Shown here: positions 1 to 6,474 of the stretch, piece by piece | Layout: every line of letters begins with the position of its first letter | Numbering within the stretch: the stretch's first letter is position 1 | From: Acidimicrobiaceae bacterium | GTDB taxonomy: Bacteria; Actinomycetota; Acidimicrobiia; Acidimicrobiales; Salinilacustritrichaceae | Assembly (NCBI GenBank): GCA_003476595.1 | Contig: DMTU01000358.1 | Coordinates: 8,140 to 17,971, forward strand | Reading direction: 5' to 3' | Length of the DNA: 9,832 nucleotides | The notes under the pieces: model-generated | Seen by the model: only the letters and a program-made list of their open reading frames with translations | What the model was told of the DNA's origin: nothing | The model's database searches: none | Program-made: the position numbers and the translations under genes

Positions 1-245
1 TGCATCGTGTCGTAGATCGCCATCACGGCGCTGAACGAGCCGCCGGGGGAGTTGAGGTAGAGCTGCATCTCCGCCGTGGAGTCGGCCGCGAGGTGCAGCA
101 TCTGGGCGATGACGACGTTGGAGACCCCGTCGTCGATCGGCGTGCCGACGAAGACGATCCGCTCCGACAGCAGCCGGCTGAACACGTCCGAGACGCGCTC
201 GCCCTTCGGCGTGGACTCGATGACGCTGGGGATCGTGTAGCTCAC
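1..245 (-). CDS. clpP: ATP-dependent Clp protease proteolytic subunit, ClpP2-like (C-terminus cut by window edge)
   Basis: Encodes the first 81 residues of a ClpP serine protease subunit, which forms the barrel that degrades proteins unfolded by ClpX or ClpC in the cytoplasm. The visible part has the ClpP N-terminal fold: an SERIVFVG strand (about 27-34), the IDDGVSN helix start, and the NSPGG oxyanion-region motif (65-69) followed by MAIYDTM. The catalytic Ser, His and Asp lie beyond the edge. The N-terminus (SYTIPSVIE) resembles actinobacterial ClpP2, which starts with a similar YILPSFIE stretch. The GTG start at 245 overlaps the upstream clpP stop in a GTGA, and a GGGAGG ribosome site ends 5 bases before it, so the start is well supported. 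It is translationally coupled to the ClpP1-like gene; actinobacterial ClpP1 and ClpP2 are known to assemble as mixed double rings. Confidence 0.93.
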   Translation of the reverse strand, partial: MSYTIPSVIESTPKGERVSDVFSRLLSERIVFVGTPIDDGVSNVVIAQMLHLAADSTAEMQLYLNSPGGSFSAVMAIYDTM

Positions 246-850
246 GACTGCCTCCCGAGGCCGATGCGCCGCGTCGGTGCCGCCGGGATGATCTCGTCCA
301 GCGAGGTCACGACGTGGTCGACGAAGCCGTACTCCCGGGCCTGGTCGGCGTCGAACCACCGGTCTCTCCCCACGTCCCGGACCACCTCCTCGATCGGGTG
401 GCCGGTGTGGCGCGAGATGATGCCGCGCATCCGGTCCAGCGTCGCCTGGAGGTTGCCGACCTGGATCTCGACGTCGGCGGCCGACCCACCCAGCCCGGCG
501 GACCCCTCGTGCATCACCACCTGCGCGCTCGGCAGGGCGTAGCGCTTCCCGGGGGCGCCGGCGCACAGCAGGATCTGGCCCATGCTGGCCGCGAACCCGA
601 CCGCGACGGTCGCGACGTCGTTCGGGATGAGCTGCATCGTGTCGTAGACGGCGAGGCCGGCCATGACCGACCCGCCCGGGGAGTTGATGTGGAGGCAGAT
701 GTCGCTCTGCGGGTCGTCCGTGGACAGCATCAGCAGCTGGGCGACGACGCGGTTGGCGCTCTCGTCGTCGACGGCTTCACCCAGCACGACGATGCGCCGG
801 TCCAGCAGGCGGTCGAACACCGTGCCCGGCGAGGTGGGGATCGTGGTCAT
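242..850 (-). CDS. clpP: ATP-dependent Clp protease proteolytic subunit, ClpP1-like, with variant His loop
   Basis: A complete 202-residue ClpP, the family's normal length. The chain contains NSPGG (56-60), the nucleophile Ser89 in GFAASMGQ, His114 in VVMHEG, and the likely catalytic Asp159 in [10 protein letters not shown], followed by the usual [12 protein letters not shown]-terminal segment. It most resembles actinobacterial ClpP1, and the order ClpP1 then ClpP2 matches mycobacterial clpP1P2. The motif after the catalytic His is HEG rather than the near-universal HQP. ATG at 850 is chosen because the protein then begins just before the conserved helix. Upstream in-frame sequence is only the antisense of the MFS gene. 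No clear ribosome site is visible, so translation may be leaderless. There is no tig or clpX next to it on the visible side, so this could be an extra clpP pair like Streptomyces clpP3P4 rather than the housekeeping one. Confidence 0.95.
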   Translation of the reverse strand: MTTIPTSPGTVFDRLLDRRIVVLGEAVDDESANRVVAQLLMLSTDDPQSDICLHINSPGGSVMAGLAVYDTMQLIPNDVATVAVGFAASMGQILLCAGAPGKRYALPSAQVVMHEGSAGLGGSAADVEIQVGNLQATLDRMRGIISRHTGHPIEEVVRDVGRDRWFDADQAREYGFVDHVVTSLDEIIPAAPTRRIGLGRQS

Positions 851-889
851 GGACCGAGTGTGGCGGCGGCGCGGCCGCATCGGGGCCGG

Positions 890-906
890 TTCTGCTGCAG
901 GCAGAA
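890..906. promoter_or_regulatory. Perfect inverted repeat upstream of clpP, ClgR-box-like
   Basis: TTCTGC, five bases, GCAGAA form an exact dyad 39 to 55 bases upstream of the clpP ATG on the minus strand. Spacing and ends resemble the ClgR operator of actinobacteria (about GTTCGC-N5-GCGAAC), which activates clpP operons, although the third position of each arm differs. Assignment to ClgR is inference. The dyad could equally serve the MFS gene on the other side. Confidence 0.4.
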
Positions 907-934
907 GGGGCACCTCGCCCAGGCCTGAGCAGTT

Positions 935-953
935 GTCGCCGTCGAGCGGCGAC
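935..953. promoter_or_regulatory. Perfect inverted repeat just upstream of the MFS gene
   Basis: GTCGCCG, a 5-base loop (TCGAG), and CGGCGAC form an exact 7-base-arm dyad ending 17 bases before the MFS GTG. It could be an operator for an unseen regulator, or a hairpin in the 5' leader of the MFS transcript. It is not followed by a T run, so it is not a typical terminator. The rest of the 851-970 gap shows no convincing -10/-35 pair. Confidence 0.4.
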
Positions 954-970
954 GTGCACCATGGGCCACC

Positions 971-2353
971 GTGGCCGGTCCTCCCCGCACCGTCGACGTC
1001 GCCTCGACGACGCCTGCACCGTCCGACGACACCGAGGGCCGCGCGCGCCTCGGTGTCGTCCTGCTGGGCGCCTGGCCGCTGCTGCTGTCGATCCTGCTGC
1101 TGATGGTGGGCAGCGGCCTCCAGGGTGCGCTGCTTGGCGTGCGCGCCGAGCGCGCCGCCTTCAACTCCACTGTCACCGGTCTGGTGCTCGGCCTCTACTA
1201 CCTGGGCTACGTGGCCGGCTCGACGTGGGTGCCGGGACTGGTCCGCGCCGTCGGCCACATCCGGGTGTTCTCCTCGCTCGCGTCGCTCGCCTCGGCTGCC
1301 GTCGTCATCCACGGCGTGTGGGTCTCGCCGCTCCCGTGGATGTTCCTGCGCTTCATCACGGGCGTGTGCGTGGCCGGCCTGTTCATCGTGAGCGAGTCGT
1401 GGCTGAACGACGTGTCGACGTCGCGCACCCGGGGCTCGCTGCTCGCCATCTACAACTCCGTGGTCACGGCCGGCCTCGCCATCGGCAGCCTCCTGCTCAA
1501 CGCCGCCGACATCGGTGGCTTCGTCCTCTTCGTGCTCGGCTCGGTGATGCTGTCGGTCGCGGCGGTGCCCGTCGCGCTGGCGCCCCACGAGGCCCCACCG
1601 CCGCGGGAGTACGCGCCACGGTCGGTGCGCGATGTGGTCCGGTCCGCGCCGCTCGGCATCACCGGCGCCACCCTCTCGGGGTTCGCCACCGGCGCCGCGC
1701 TGGGCTTCGGTGCCGTGTACGCCAGCCGGGCCGGGTTCGGCGTCACCGGCGCATCCAAGTTCATCGCCGTCCTCCTCGTCGGCGCCGTCGCCGGCCAGTT
1801 CCCGCTCGGCCGGTGGTCGGACAGCACCGATCGCCGCTACGTCATGGCCGTCGCCGCGCTCCTCGTCACCGTCGGCTCCGGCATCGGCGTCGGGGCGACG
1901 CTGCGCGAGAGCTTCGTCGGGGCGCTGGCCGCGGCGTTCTTCATCGGGGCCGGGTCGTTCTCGCTGTACGGCCTCTCCTTCGCCCACGTCGCCGACTACG
2001 TCGAGCCGGCGGTGATGCCGGCCACGGGCGCCCGCCTGCTCACCTTCAACGGCCTCGGCGCCGCCGCCGGTCCCTTCGTCGCCTCTGCCGCCATCGGGAT
2101 GTTCGGGCCCGAGGGGATCTTCCACGTGCTCGGCGCGCTGACCCTGCCCTTCGTCGTCTACGTGCTGTACCGCCTGACCCGCCGCGCCGCGGTGAGCGAC
2201 GAGCGCCGCGCCCACTACACCCCGCTCGCCACCTCGGCCACGGTCGGTTCCCTCGACGAGCTCGCCTCGGAGATCAGCGGCATCGAGCTGCTGGACGAGC
2301 GGCGGCCGGACCGCCGACGCCGCGTCCCCCTGCCCCGCTCGGTCCGGAGGTGA
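971..2353 (+). CDS. MFS transporter, YcaD-like
   Basis: A 460-residue inner-membrane major facilitator with about 12 hydrophobic segments between residues 28 and 405, the usual MFS size. Family marks seen are GHIR (95-98) after helix 2, a helix-4 region ending in SESWLNDVS (141-149) followed by RG, and the second-half loop GRWSDSTDRR (280-289), which is the motif-A equivalent. GHIR and ESWLN are typical of the YcaD-type subgroup, whose substrates are largely unknown. The first 27 residues and the last 55 or so are hydrophilic, Arg/Asp-rich cytoplasmic tails. GTG at 971 is the first in-frame start; it has no clear ribosome site, so the true start is slightly uncertain. The stop overlaps the azlC start (GTGA), so the three transport genes are probably co-translated. 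Substrate not assignable from sequence. Confidence 0.9.
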   Translation: MAGPPRTVDVASTTPAPSDDTEGRARLGVVLLGAWPLLLSILLLMVGSGLQGALLGVRAERAAFNSTVTGLVLGLYYLGYVAGSTWVPGLVRAVGHIRVFSSLASLASAAVVIHGVWVSPLPWMFLRFITGVCVAGLFIVSESWLNDVSTSRTRGSLLAIYNSVVTAGLAIGSLLLNAADIGGFVLFVLGSVMLSVAAVPVALAPHEAPPPREYAPRSVRDVVRSAPLGITGATLSGFATGAALGFGAVYASRAGFGVTGASKFIAVLLVGAVAGQFPLGRWSDSTDRRYVMAVAALLVTVGSGIGVGATLRESFVGALAAAFFIGAGSFSLYGLSFAHVADYVEPAVMPATGARLLTFNGLGAAAGPFVASAAIGMFGPEGIFHVLGALTLPFVVYVLYRLTRRAAVSDERRAHYTPLATSATVGSLDELASEISGIELLDERRPDRRRRVPLPRSVRR

Positions 2354-3063
2354 CCGCCCGCCGCCAGGCCATGCGCGACGGGATCACGGACGTCGCGCCC
2401 ATGCTCGTCGGCATCATCCCCTTCGGGCTCGTGGCCGGTGCCGCGCCGATCGCCGAAGGGCTCGACCTCGGCCACGCGGTCGCCATGTCGCTCCTGCTCT
2501 TCGCCGGCGCCAGCCAGCTGGCCATGGCCGACGTGCTCGGCAGCGGCGGCGGTGTCGCGGTCGCCGTGGTGACCGCGCTGACCATCAACCTCCGCATGCT
2601 GCTGTACTCGGCGTCGCTCGCGCCCACCCTGTCCTCCGAGCGCCTCGGGGCCCGGCTGCGGGTCAGCTACCTGCTCGTGGACCAGGCCTACGCGCTCTCG
2701 GTCATCCGGTGGGACGGCAACGACGACCGCAGGCAGCGACTGCCGTACTTCTTCGCCATCGGCATCCTGCTCTGGACGTCGTGGCAGATCACCACGGTGA
2801 TCGGCGCGCTGGTCGGCAGCAGCGTGCCCGACGACGTGCCGCTCGACTTCGCCGTCCCGCTCGTCTTCCTGGTGCTGCTCGTGCCCGTGCTCCAGCGGTG
2901 GCCGAGCGTGGTCGCCGCCGCGGTCGGTGGTACGACGGCGGTGCTGGCCGCCGAGCTGGGCGCGGCCCGCCTCTCGATCCTCATCGGCGGAGTCGCCGGC
3001 ATCGTCGCCGGCGCGCTCGCCGAGGGCCACCAGGAGCGCCGGCGCGAGGTGACCCCGCGATGA
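2350..3063 (+). CDS. azlC: AzlC family branched-chain amino acid exporter, large subunit
   Basis: A 237-residue multi-spanning membrane protein, the normal AzlC length. Together with AzlD it forms a permease that exports branched-chain amino acids and analogues such as 4-azaleucine (the BrnF/BrnE pair of corynebacteria). Family motifs are PFGLVAG (24-30), the FAGASQ segment (51-56), the NLRMLLYSASL loop (80-90) and LLVDQAYAL (108-116), followed by four more hydrophobic stretches. GTG at 2350 overlaps the MFS stop. A perfect GGAGGTGA (2346-2353) covers that junction, so it lies on top of the GTG but 17 bases before the next candidate ATG at 2371; either start is possible, differing by 7 residues. 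The stop overlaps azlD as ATGA. The hydrophilic tail EGHQERRREVTPR is cytoplasmic by charge. Confidence 0.93.
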   Translation: MTARRQAMRDGITDVAPMLVGIIPFGLVAGAAPIAEGLDLGHAVAMSLLLFAGASQLAMADVLGSGGGVAVAVVTALTINLRMLLYSASLAPTLSSERLGARLRVSYLLVDQAYALSVIRWDGNDDRRQRLPYFFAIGILLWTSWQITTVIGALVGSSVPDDVPLDFAVPLVFLVLLVPVLQRWPSVVAAAVGGTTAVLAAELGAARLSILIGGVAGIVAGALAEGHQERRREVTPR

Positions 3064-3374
3064 GCGGGACCTGGATCGCCATCCTGCTGGCCGGCGCGGG
3101 CACGTACGCGATGCGGGCCTCGTTCCTCGCCTTCGCCAACCGGTTCGTGGACCTGCCACCCCTGGCCCAGCGGGTGCTGCGCCAGATCCCGCCGGCGGTG
3201 CTCGCCGCGCTCGTGGTGCCGGCCCTCGTCCGCCCCACCGGGCAGCTGGACCTGTGGCAGCCCCGGCTCCTCGCCGGCGTGCTGGCCGCCTTCGTGTCGT
3301 GGAGGACCCGCAACGTCGGCCTCACCCTGGTCGTCGGGATGGTCGCGCTCGTGGCGGTCGAGCAGCTCACCTGA
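3060..3374 (+). CDS. azlD: AzlD family branched-chain amino acid exporter, small subunit
   Basis: A 104-residue small membrane protein with about four hydrophobic segments. It is the standard partner of AzlC, and both are needed for export in the characterised systems. The start MSGTWIAILLAGAGTYAMRASFL, the LAQRVLRQIPPAVLAALVVPAL block and the RTRNVGLTLVVGMVALVAV ending are typical of the family. ATG at 3060 overlaps the azlC stop (ATGA), and a GAGGTGA ribosome site at 3046-3052 lies 7 bases upstream, which fixes the start. The overlap implies co-translation and roughly matched amounts of both subunits. Confidence 0.93.
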   Translation: MSGTWIAILLAGAGTYAMRASFLAFANRFVDLPPLAQRVLRQIPPAVLAALVVPALVRPTGQLDLWQPRLLAGVLAAFVSWRTRNVGLTLVVGMVALVAVEQLT

Positions 3375-3385
3375 TCGGGCTCCCT

Positions 3386-3409
3386 GCAACGGGCGTTGCC
3401 AGCTTGGCA
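3386..3409 (+). promoter_or_regulatory. Two overlapping inverted repeats in the azlD-P450 gap
   Basis: The 45-base gap holds GCAAC/GTTGC (3386-3390 and 3395-3399, 4-base loop) and TGCCA/TGGCA (3397-3401 and 3405-3409, 3-base loop). They share 3397-3399 and so cannot form together. The second ends 10 bases before the GTG at 3420, next to its weak ribosome site. They could be an operator or alternative leader hairpins. No T run follows, so this is not a classical terminator. Confidence 0.25.
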
Positions 3410-3419
3410 GGATGGACCG

Positions 3420-4607
3420 GTGAGCACGATCCAGCCCCCCATCACCATCGACCTGCGCGACCCCGAGTTCTGGCGGTCCCGGCAGCACGAAGCGTGGACG
3501 TGGGCGAGGGCCAACGATCCCGTGCACTGGGACGAGGCCAACGAGCTGTGGGCCATCACCCGCCACGCCGACGTCCAGCACGTGGAGCGCCACTCGGAGG
3601 TGTTCTCCTCGCTGCGCACCTACCGCCTGAACGAGACGCCGACCGAGTCGAACATGATCGCCAACGACGACCCGCGCCACCTCCAGCAGCGCCGCCTCGT
3701 CAACCGGGGCTTCACGCCCAAGGCCGTGCGCGAGCAGTCGGCCCAGTTCGAGGCGATGATCGCCGCCATGGTCGACCCGCTCACCCCGCAGGGGCGCTGC
3801 GAGGTCGTCGACGCCATCGCCGGGCAGCTGCCGGCCCGCTTCACCTGCAACCTGCTCGGGCTGCCCGAGGACGAGTGGCGCACGGTGAAGAGCTGGTCCG
3901 AGCGGCTCATGCGCATCGACTCGGTGCTGTTCGACCAGGAGGCCATGGCCGGGCTGATGGCGGCCACCATGGAGATCTGGGGGATGGTCGAGTCCAAGGT
4001 CACCGACCTGCGGGGCTGCCCGGCCCACGGGCTCATCTCGACCTGGGCCAACGCCGAGATCGAGGGTGACCCGCTCTCGCAGGACACGATCTTCAACGAG
4101 GTCGGCCTGTTCATCGCCGGCGGCGCCGAGACCACCCGCACCGCCATCGCCCACGGGCTGCGCACCTTCTGCGACCACAACGACCAGTGGGAGCTGCTCC
4201 ACGAGCGCCCCGAGCTCATCCCCTCGGCGGTGGACGAGGTCATCCGGTGGGTCACGCCCCTCAACAACATGTTCCGCAAGGCCACCGAGGACGTCGAGCT
4301 GCGGGGCCGCACGATCAAGGCCGGCGACCGGCTCGCCCTCGTCTACCCATCGGCGAACCGCGACGAGGACGTGTTCGAGGACCCGTTCACCTTCGACGTC
4401 ACCCGCTCGCCGAACCCGCACGTGGCCTTCGGCTACGGCACCCACTTCTGCCTCGGCGCCAACTTCGCCCGTCGCGAGCTCGAGATCCTGCTCGGCACGC
4501 TCACCCGGGAGTGGACGAACCTGCGGGTCGAGGACGAGATCGACGTCGAGCCCAACATCTTCGCCCCGGCCGTGCGATCGTTCGGACTGGCCTTCGACGC
4601 CCGGTAG
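3420..4607 (+). CDS. Cytochrome P450, CYP142-like
   Basis: A 395-residue soluble bacterial cytochrome P450, a haem monooxygenase that needs a ferredoxin and reductase not seen here. Diagnostic motifs are all intact: the I-helix oxygen-activation motif AGGAETTR (233-240), the K-helix ExxR Glu273/Arg276 (EVIRWVTP), and the haem loop FGYGTHFCLG (337-346) with the ligand Cys344. The pattern across the chain, including NDDPRHLQQRRLVNRGFT, WVTPLNNMFRKAT and SANRDEDVFEDPFTFDVTR, is closest to the CYP142/CYP125/CYP124 group that oxidises sterol side chains, methyl-branched lipids or terpenoids. Substrate is therefore inference. GTG at 3420 is preferred over TTG at 3396 because AGGA lies about 8 bases upstream and P450s of this type begin shortly before the DLRDPEFW segment. 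It follows azlD by 45 bases and precedes the DUF3039 gene by 5 bases. Confidence 0.93.
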   Translation: MSTIQPPITIDLRDPEFWRSRQHEAWTWARANDPVHWDEANELWAITRHADVQHVERHSEVFSSLRTYRLNETPTESNMIANDDPRHLQQRRLVNRGFTPKAVREQSAQFEAMIAAMVDPLTPQGRCEVVDAIAGQLPARFTCNLLGLPEDEWRTVKSWSERLMRIDSVLFDQEAMAGLMAATMEIWGMVESKVTDLRGCPAHGLISTWANAEIEGDPLSQDTIFNEVGLFIAGGAETTRTAIAHGLRTFCDHNDQWELLHERPELIPSAVDEVIRWVTPLNNMFRKATEDVELRGRTIKAGDRLALVYPSANRDEDVFEDPFTFDVTRSPNPHVAFGYGTHFCLGANFARRELEILLGTLTREWTNLRVEDEIDVEPNIFAPAVRSFGLAFDAR

Positions 4608-4612
4608 CGTCG

Positions 4613-4891
4613 ATGGGGATGCGCCCCGTCCACGCTTCCGAGCCGAGCACGTCTCCGACGCCCACGATCACGCCGGACACCACCGTCCAGCCGACCACGG
4701 GCGACGGTGACCACGACAAGTACGCGCACATCTGCCGCAAGGAGGACGTGACGCGGGCCTACATCACCGGCGAGGCCATCGAGGCGCTCTGCGGCAAGAA
4801 GTGGGTGCCCACCCGGGACCCCGACCGCTACCCGGTCTGCCCGGCGTGCAAGGAAGCGATCGGCAAGATCCGCAACGCCGGCGAGAACTAG
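4613..4891 (+). CDS. DUF3039 domain protein, small putative zinc-binding protein
   Basis: A 92-residue protein with a Thr/Pro/Ser-rich, probably disordered N-terminal third (about 9-29) and a C-terminal domain matching DUF3039, a small family common in actinobacteria with no known function. The conserved core is HICRKEDVTRAYITGEAIEAL then CGKKWVP, RDPDRYPVCPACK. His39, Cys60, Cys76 and Cys79 are placed as in a small zinc ribbon, and Cys41 is an extra candidate ligand; zinc binding is inferred. ATG at 4613 or the ATG two codons later at 4619 could start it, and there is no strong ribosome site for either. It begins 5 bases after the P450 stop, so it is probably co-transcribed. Its stop faces the pckA stop across 10 bases. 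Confidence 0.88.
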   Translation: MGMRPVHASEPSTSPTPTITPDTTVQPTTGDGDHDKYAHICRKEDVTRAYITGEAIEALCGKKWVPTRDPDRYPVCPACKEAIGKIRNAGEN

Positions 4892-4901
4892 CCCCGAACG
4901 C

Positions 4902-6449
4902 TCAGGCGGTCCGGACCCGGTCGTCGAGGGCGGGGAAGCCGTCGAGGTACTCGGCGCGCTCCCGGCGCAGCCGCTCGACCAGCTCCCCGTACTCCTCGTC
5001 CCGGCCCTGGCGCTGGTACAGGCGACGGGGCTGGAGCAGCTCGTCGTCGTCGATCCCGGGGATCGACGTGGCGACGTCGTAGCCGAAGTCCGGGTCGGTC
5101 TCCCACTCGATCGTGCCGTCGACGATGCCGGCCTGCACCGCAGCCGACACGTCGATGGTGACCTTCTTGGACCGGTCGTCGTCGGCGTCGCCGCCGACCC
5201 GGCCGGTGTTCAGCAGGTACACCTCGAGCGGGTGCTGCTCGAGGATCTCCAGCAGCCGGTTGGCCTGGGAGGCGTCGTCTTCGAACCAGAACGGGTTCGT
5301 GCCGGGCACCCGGAGCCGCTTGCCGGCCTCGGCCGCCCCGCCGGCGCTCGTGCCCTTGGTCTCGCCGAGCATGAAGTAGTGCGCGGCCTGCTCGGGTCGG
5401 AGGCGGGCCACGGCGGGGATGATGTCCTCGTTGCGGTTCAGGATGAACAGGTACCGGGCCTTCGGGAGATCCCGTGGGTCCCGGTGGCGGATTTCCGCGA
5501 GGGGGAACGTGACCCGGCCGTTGGCCGTGTAGCGATCGTCGAAGAAGTCGATCTGCCTGGTGATCGGATCGATCCGGGTGTTCTCGAGCCACGCCTCGGG
5601 GTCGATCGCGCCGCCGTGGATGGTGGGCTCGTCGTCGGCGTCGAGGCCGTAGGTCTTCGCGAAGCACCCGTTCTCGGTGGCGTGCACGGTGCCGTCGGGC
5701 ATGAGGCCGATGAAGTCGTCCTGCACCGGCAGCGAGCCCTTCACCTCGCGGAACGTGGTGGTCGTCTTGCCCGTGCCCGACAGGCCGATGATCAGCGCCA
5801 GCTCCTCCTCGCCCGACCCGGTCTCCTCGGCGGGGAAGACCTTGGCGCCCGAGTGCATGGCCAGCCCGCCGCGCTCGTGGACCAGGTGGTTCCACATGCG
5901 CAGGCCGCCCATCTTGGACTCACCGAAGTAGTCGGATCCGAACACCCGGGTGACGTAGTGGTCGAGGTCCACGGCGATGAGCCGGTCGTCGGGCTTGCCC
6001 GGCGCCAGGAGGCCGGGCGTGTAGATCACCGTGAAGCCGTGCTCGGCGTGCTCCTCCTCGAAGCCGGCCTCGTCCTCGACCGGGAAGTACAGCTGCTGCT
6101 GCATCGCCGGGATGTTCGAGCTCTTGCGCTCGATGAGGAGGCGGACGGGCGTGCGGAAGTCGGGATCCGGGCCGATGTAGCCCTCGATGAGCACCATGTC
6201 CTGGTCGGCGATGAACGCGTCCTGCTCCTCGGCCCACTGCTCGTACTCGGCGCGCGACATCGTCGGCTTGCCCGTCGGCTGGTCGGACACGAACGCGGTC
6301 GACGGCGCGAGCCGGGCGGTGACCATCGTCGTGTAGCCGATGTTGCCGTGCTCGCTGACCTGCACGCGGGACATGTGGGCCAGGACCCAGTCGCGCAGCT
6401 GCTCCTGGGAGGGGTTGCGGGTGACCGAGGCGGCGGTGGGGAGGGTCAT
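4902..6449 (-). CDS. pckA: Phosphoenolpyruvate carboxykinase (ATP)-family protein, divergent
   Basis: A 515-residue cytoplasmic enzyme of the ATP-type PEP carboxykinase fold, which interconverts oxaloacetate plus ATP with PEP plus CO2 plus ADP at the entry to gluconeogenesis. Seen: EGYIGPDPDFRTPVRLL (89-105), the Tyr174-containing DYFGESKMGG, His199 in AMHSGAKV, the P-loop GLSGTGKTT (222-230), an Asp pair 244-245, ENGCFAKT (259-266), NGRVTFPL (310-317), VARLRPEQAAHYF and YLLNTG (411-416). Against classical enzymes such as E. coli PckA, the N-terminal RSPKDK substrate motif is not found, the kinase-2 DDEHGW reads DDFIGL, and the MKKG lysine pair reads SKMG, so one metal-binding Lys is Met. ATG at 6449 is chosen because AGGGGA ends 7 bases upstream; an in-frame GTG at 6473 is less likely. 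It lies 25 bases after the carbonic-anhydrase-like gene. It may be a true PEP carboxykinase or a relative with changed chemistry. Confidence 0.85.
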   Translation of the reverse strand: MTLPTAASVTRNPSQEQLRDWVLAHMSRVQVSEHGNIGYTTMVTARLAPSTAFVSDQPTGKPTMSRAEYEQWAEEQDAFIADQDMVLIEGYIGPDPDFRTPVRLLIERKSSNIPAMQQQLYFPVEDEAGFEEEHAEHGFTVIYTPGLLAPGKPDDRLIAVDLDHYVTRVFGSDYFGESKMGGLRMWNHLVHERGGLAMHSGAKVFPAEETGSGEEELALIIGLSGTGKTTTTFREVKGSLPVQDDFIGLMPDGTVHATENGCFAKTYGLDADDEPTIHGGAIDPEAWLENTRIDPITRQIDFFDDRYTANGRVTFPLAEIRHRDPRDLPKARYLFILNRNEDIIPAVARLRPEQAAHYFMLGETKGTSAGGAAEAGKRLRVPGTNPFWFEDDASQANRLLEILEQHPLEVYLLNTGRVGGDADDDRSKKVTIDVSAAVQAGIVDGTIEWETDPDFGYDVATSIPGIDDDELLQPRRLYQRQGRDEEYGELVERLRRERAEYLDGFPALDDRVRTA

Positions 6450-6474
6450 GCCTTGGTCCCCTACCCACGGCACC

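Noticed and set aside
1..648. Sixteen-base direct repeat (1-16 and 633-648)
   Set aside because: Both copies encode the conserved YDTMQ region of the two clpP paralogues, so it reflects shared coding rather than a mobile or regulatory repeat.
851..2215. Long open frame on the minus strand continuing upstream of clpP
   Set aside because: It is antisense to the MFS gene, its translation is a low-complexity Arg/Gly/Asp/His mix with no domain, and the ClpP homology begins only at the ATG at 850.
961..2349. Upstream extension of the azlC frame back to an ATG at 961
   Set aside because: The extension is an Arg-rich out-of-frame reading of the MFS gene; AzlC homology starts near 2350.
3396..3419. 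TTG at 3396 as the P450 start
   Set aside because: It adds eight residues without family similarity, lacks a good ribosome site, and GTG at 3420 has one.
2688..4445. Long minus-strand open frame across azlC, azlD and the P450
   Set aside because: The plus-strand genes have clear family motifs over the whole stretch; the antisense translation is a compositional by-product of high GC.
4908..4917. GGTCCGGACC palindrome near the convergent stops as a terminator
   Set aside because: It lies inside the last pckA codons, a 10-base palindrome has no room for a loop, and no T run follows on either strand.
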